DNA of 22,184 nucleotides, taken from IMG/VR virus record IMGVR_UViG_3300009149_000321, positions 1 through 22,184 of that record; one strand, written 5' to 3'. Shown here piece after piece: positions 21,530 to 22,184 of this stretch. Made by a program: the position numbers and the translations under genes. Numbering within the stretch: position 1 is the stretch's first letter; every line of letters starts with the position of its first letter. This stretch comes from a virus. The notes below the pieces were generated by a model, which made no database searches, had not been told where the DNA came from, and saw only the letters and a program-made list of their open reading frames with translations.

Positions 21530-21931
21530 ATGTCAGCAGGTAAATATTCTTTTGTAATTGAACAAGGAGCTACATTTGAGCTTGAACTTCAGTATACTGA
21601 TCCTGAAGGAAATGCTATTGATCTTAATGGATATAATGGTAGAATGCAAGCTCGTCCAAGTAACACCTCTGATACTGTTTATTTTACTCTTTCTAGTAGT
21701 TTAGATGCTTGTGGTACAGGATTAAATTTTAGTGGCTCATCAGGAGATAAAGATCCTTCCTCTGGATCAATTGGAATTTACATTTCTGCAGCTTCATCTT
21801 CAGCTTTTGACTTTACTCAAGGAGTGTATGATTTAACCATTTATTCAGGTAGTGGTGATTGTACATATGTTTTAAGATTGTTAGAAGGAAATGTTAAATT
21901 ATCAAACGACGTAACTAGACCCTCATATTAA
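21530..21931 (+). CDS. Probable baseplate/fibre-support protein, BppU-N-like
   Basis: This 133-residue protein is nearly all beta. It begins GKYSFVIEQGATFELELQYT, then GNAIDLNGYNGRMQARPS, and ends with DFTQGVYDLTIYSGSG and YVLRLLEGNVKLS. The E-Q-G-A-T-F...D-L-x-G-Y-x-x-R-M-Q-x-R pattern followed by a second strand set is the form of small phage domains related to the N-terminal domain of baseplate upper protein BppU. Those domains connect receptor-binding fibres to the tail. In T4-like marine phages such genes lie directly before fibre genes, as here: a collagen-like/fibre gene starts 6 bases after this one. It is therefore probably a virion structural protein at the tail tip. Confidence 0.8.
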   Translation: MSAGKYSFVIEQGATFELELQYTDPEGNAIDLNGYNGRMQARPSNTSDTVYFTLSSSLDACGTGLNFSGSSGDKDPSSGSIGIYISAASSSAFDFTQGVYDLTIYSGSGDCTYVLRLLEGNVKLSNDVTRPSY

Positions 21932-21937
21932 AATAAA

Positions 21938-22184
21938 ATGGCAGCAAATATAGTTAAAGTATACTCAGTAGGTTTACAAGGTCCAGCAGGATCACCTGGC
22001 CCAACTGGCTCTTTATCATCAGACAATTCAGGTAGTTTTACAATTACAGGATCTTTAAACATAACAGGTTCAGTTACTAGTTCCTTTTTTACAGGTTCAT
22101 ATTATGGTGATGGTTCCAATTTAACAGGAATAAACTCAACAGGATCTACTAAAGAATATGGATATTATAATTTAAATACTCAAA
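21938..22184 (+). CDS. Start of a fibre-like gene with collagen and GSxxITGS repeats (3' partial)
   Basis: The frame opens at ATG 21938 after an A-rich TTAAAATAAA context and runs off the window after 82 codons. After MAANIVKVYSVGLQGPAGSP comes a short collagen-like G-P-x-G element. A repeat-like beta region follows (SFTITGSLNITGSVTSS, then FTGSYYGDGSNLTGIN). The G-x-x-x-G-D-G-S-x-L-T-G-I motif is typical of trimeric phage tail-fibre stems and chaperoned adhesins. The product is very likely a tail fibre or adhesin, and its receptor-binding end lies outside the window. Confidence 0.78.
   Translation, partial: MAANIVKVYSVGLQGPAGSPGPTGSLSSDNSGSFTITGSLNITGSVTSSFFTGSYYGDGSNLTGINSTGSTKEYGYYNLNTQ

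Noticed and set aside
1-22184. tRNA genes, CRISPR arrays, insertion sequences or attachment sites
   Set aside because: I saw no cloverleaf-like stretch with a T-loop consensus, no regularly spaced repeats, no transposase and no terminal repeats. The gaps are too short to hold most of these.

Overview
The window is a densely packed, AT-rich stretch of a T4-like (Straboviridae-type or related myovirus) tailed-phage genome. Every gene is on the + strand, and no gap between genes exceeds about 160 bases. The diagnostic T4-type genes are the large terminase (gp17), portal (gp20), prohead protease (gp21), scaffold core (gp22) and major capsid protein (gp23). The host is probably a Bacteroidota bacterium. 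This is an inference from translation starts that lack Shine-Dalgarno sequences and follow A-rich leaders, most clearly in front of the capsid gene. It has not been shown.

Layout. (1) Positions 2-3751 hold four end-to-end genes of unknown function. The first is cut by the window edge. The third carries an internal tag-like start, and the fourth carries a PD-(D/E)XK nuclease-like motif. (2) Positions 3763-5544 hold five small genes. Three encode basic, Cys-containing proteins typical of marine and environmental phages, including a 54-codon gene that begins with TTG. The others encode a Cys-rich protein resembling high-potential iron-sulfur proteins and a small cupin-like protein. A strong terminator closes this block at 5586-5615. 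(3) Positions 5651-7840 hold an FAD-dependent dehydrogenase (COG2509-like), a small conserved phage protein and a P-loop nucleotide-kinase-like protein. (4) Positions 7846-9161 hold a hypothetical protein and an overlapping pair of membrane/coiled-coil proteins that look like lysis spanins. (5) Positions 9158-19035 hold the head module: TerL, portal, four unassigned head genes where T4 has gp67/gp68, then the protease, scaffold and capsid genes. It ends in a textbook terminator at 19060-19089. The tail sheath and tube genes (gp18, gp19) that sit between terminase and portal in T4 are absent here. (6) Positions 19148-21511 form a tightly overlapping cassette of a dimethylarginine-dimethylaminohydrolase-like enzyme, a phosphatidylserine decarboxylase with its self-cleavage residues intact, and PhoH. 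(7) From 21530 onward comes a probable baseplate/adhesin-support protein and the start of a collagen-like/fibre gene that runs off the window.

How the genes fit together. Terminase and portal package DNA. The protease matures a prohead built on the gp22 core and gp23 shell, and a T4-like cleavage site is recognisable in gp23. Several small proteins share a short amphipathic N-terminal tag containing L/I-x-E sites. This resembles the T4 capsid-targeting sequence, which suggests, but does not prove, that they are packaged in the head and injected with the DNA. The DDAH-Psd pair would act on guanidino compounds and on membrane lipids of the infected cell. A recurring decamer, ATATTTATAA, sits at five gene junctions, usually fused to the upstream stop codon, and may be a late-promoter or start-context signal.
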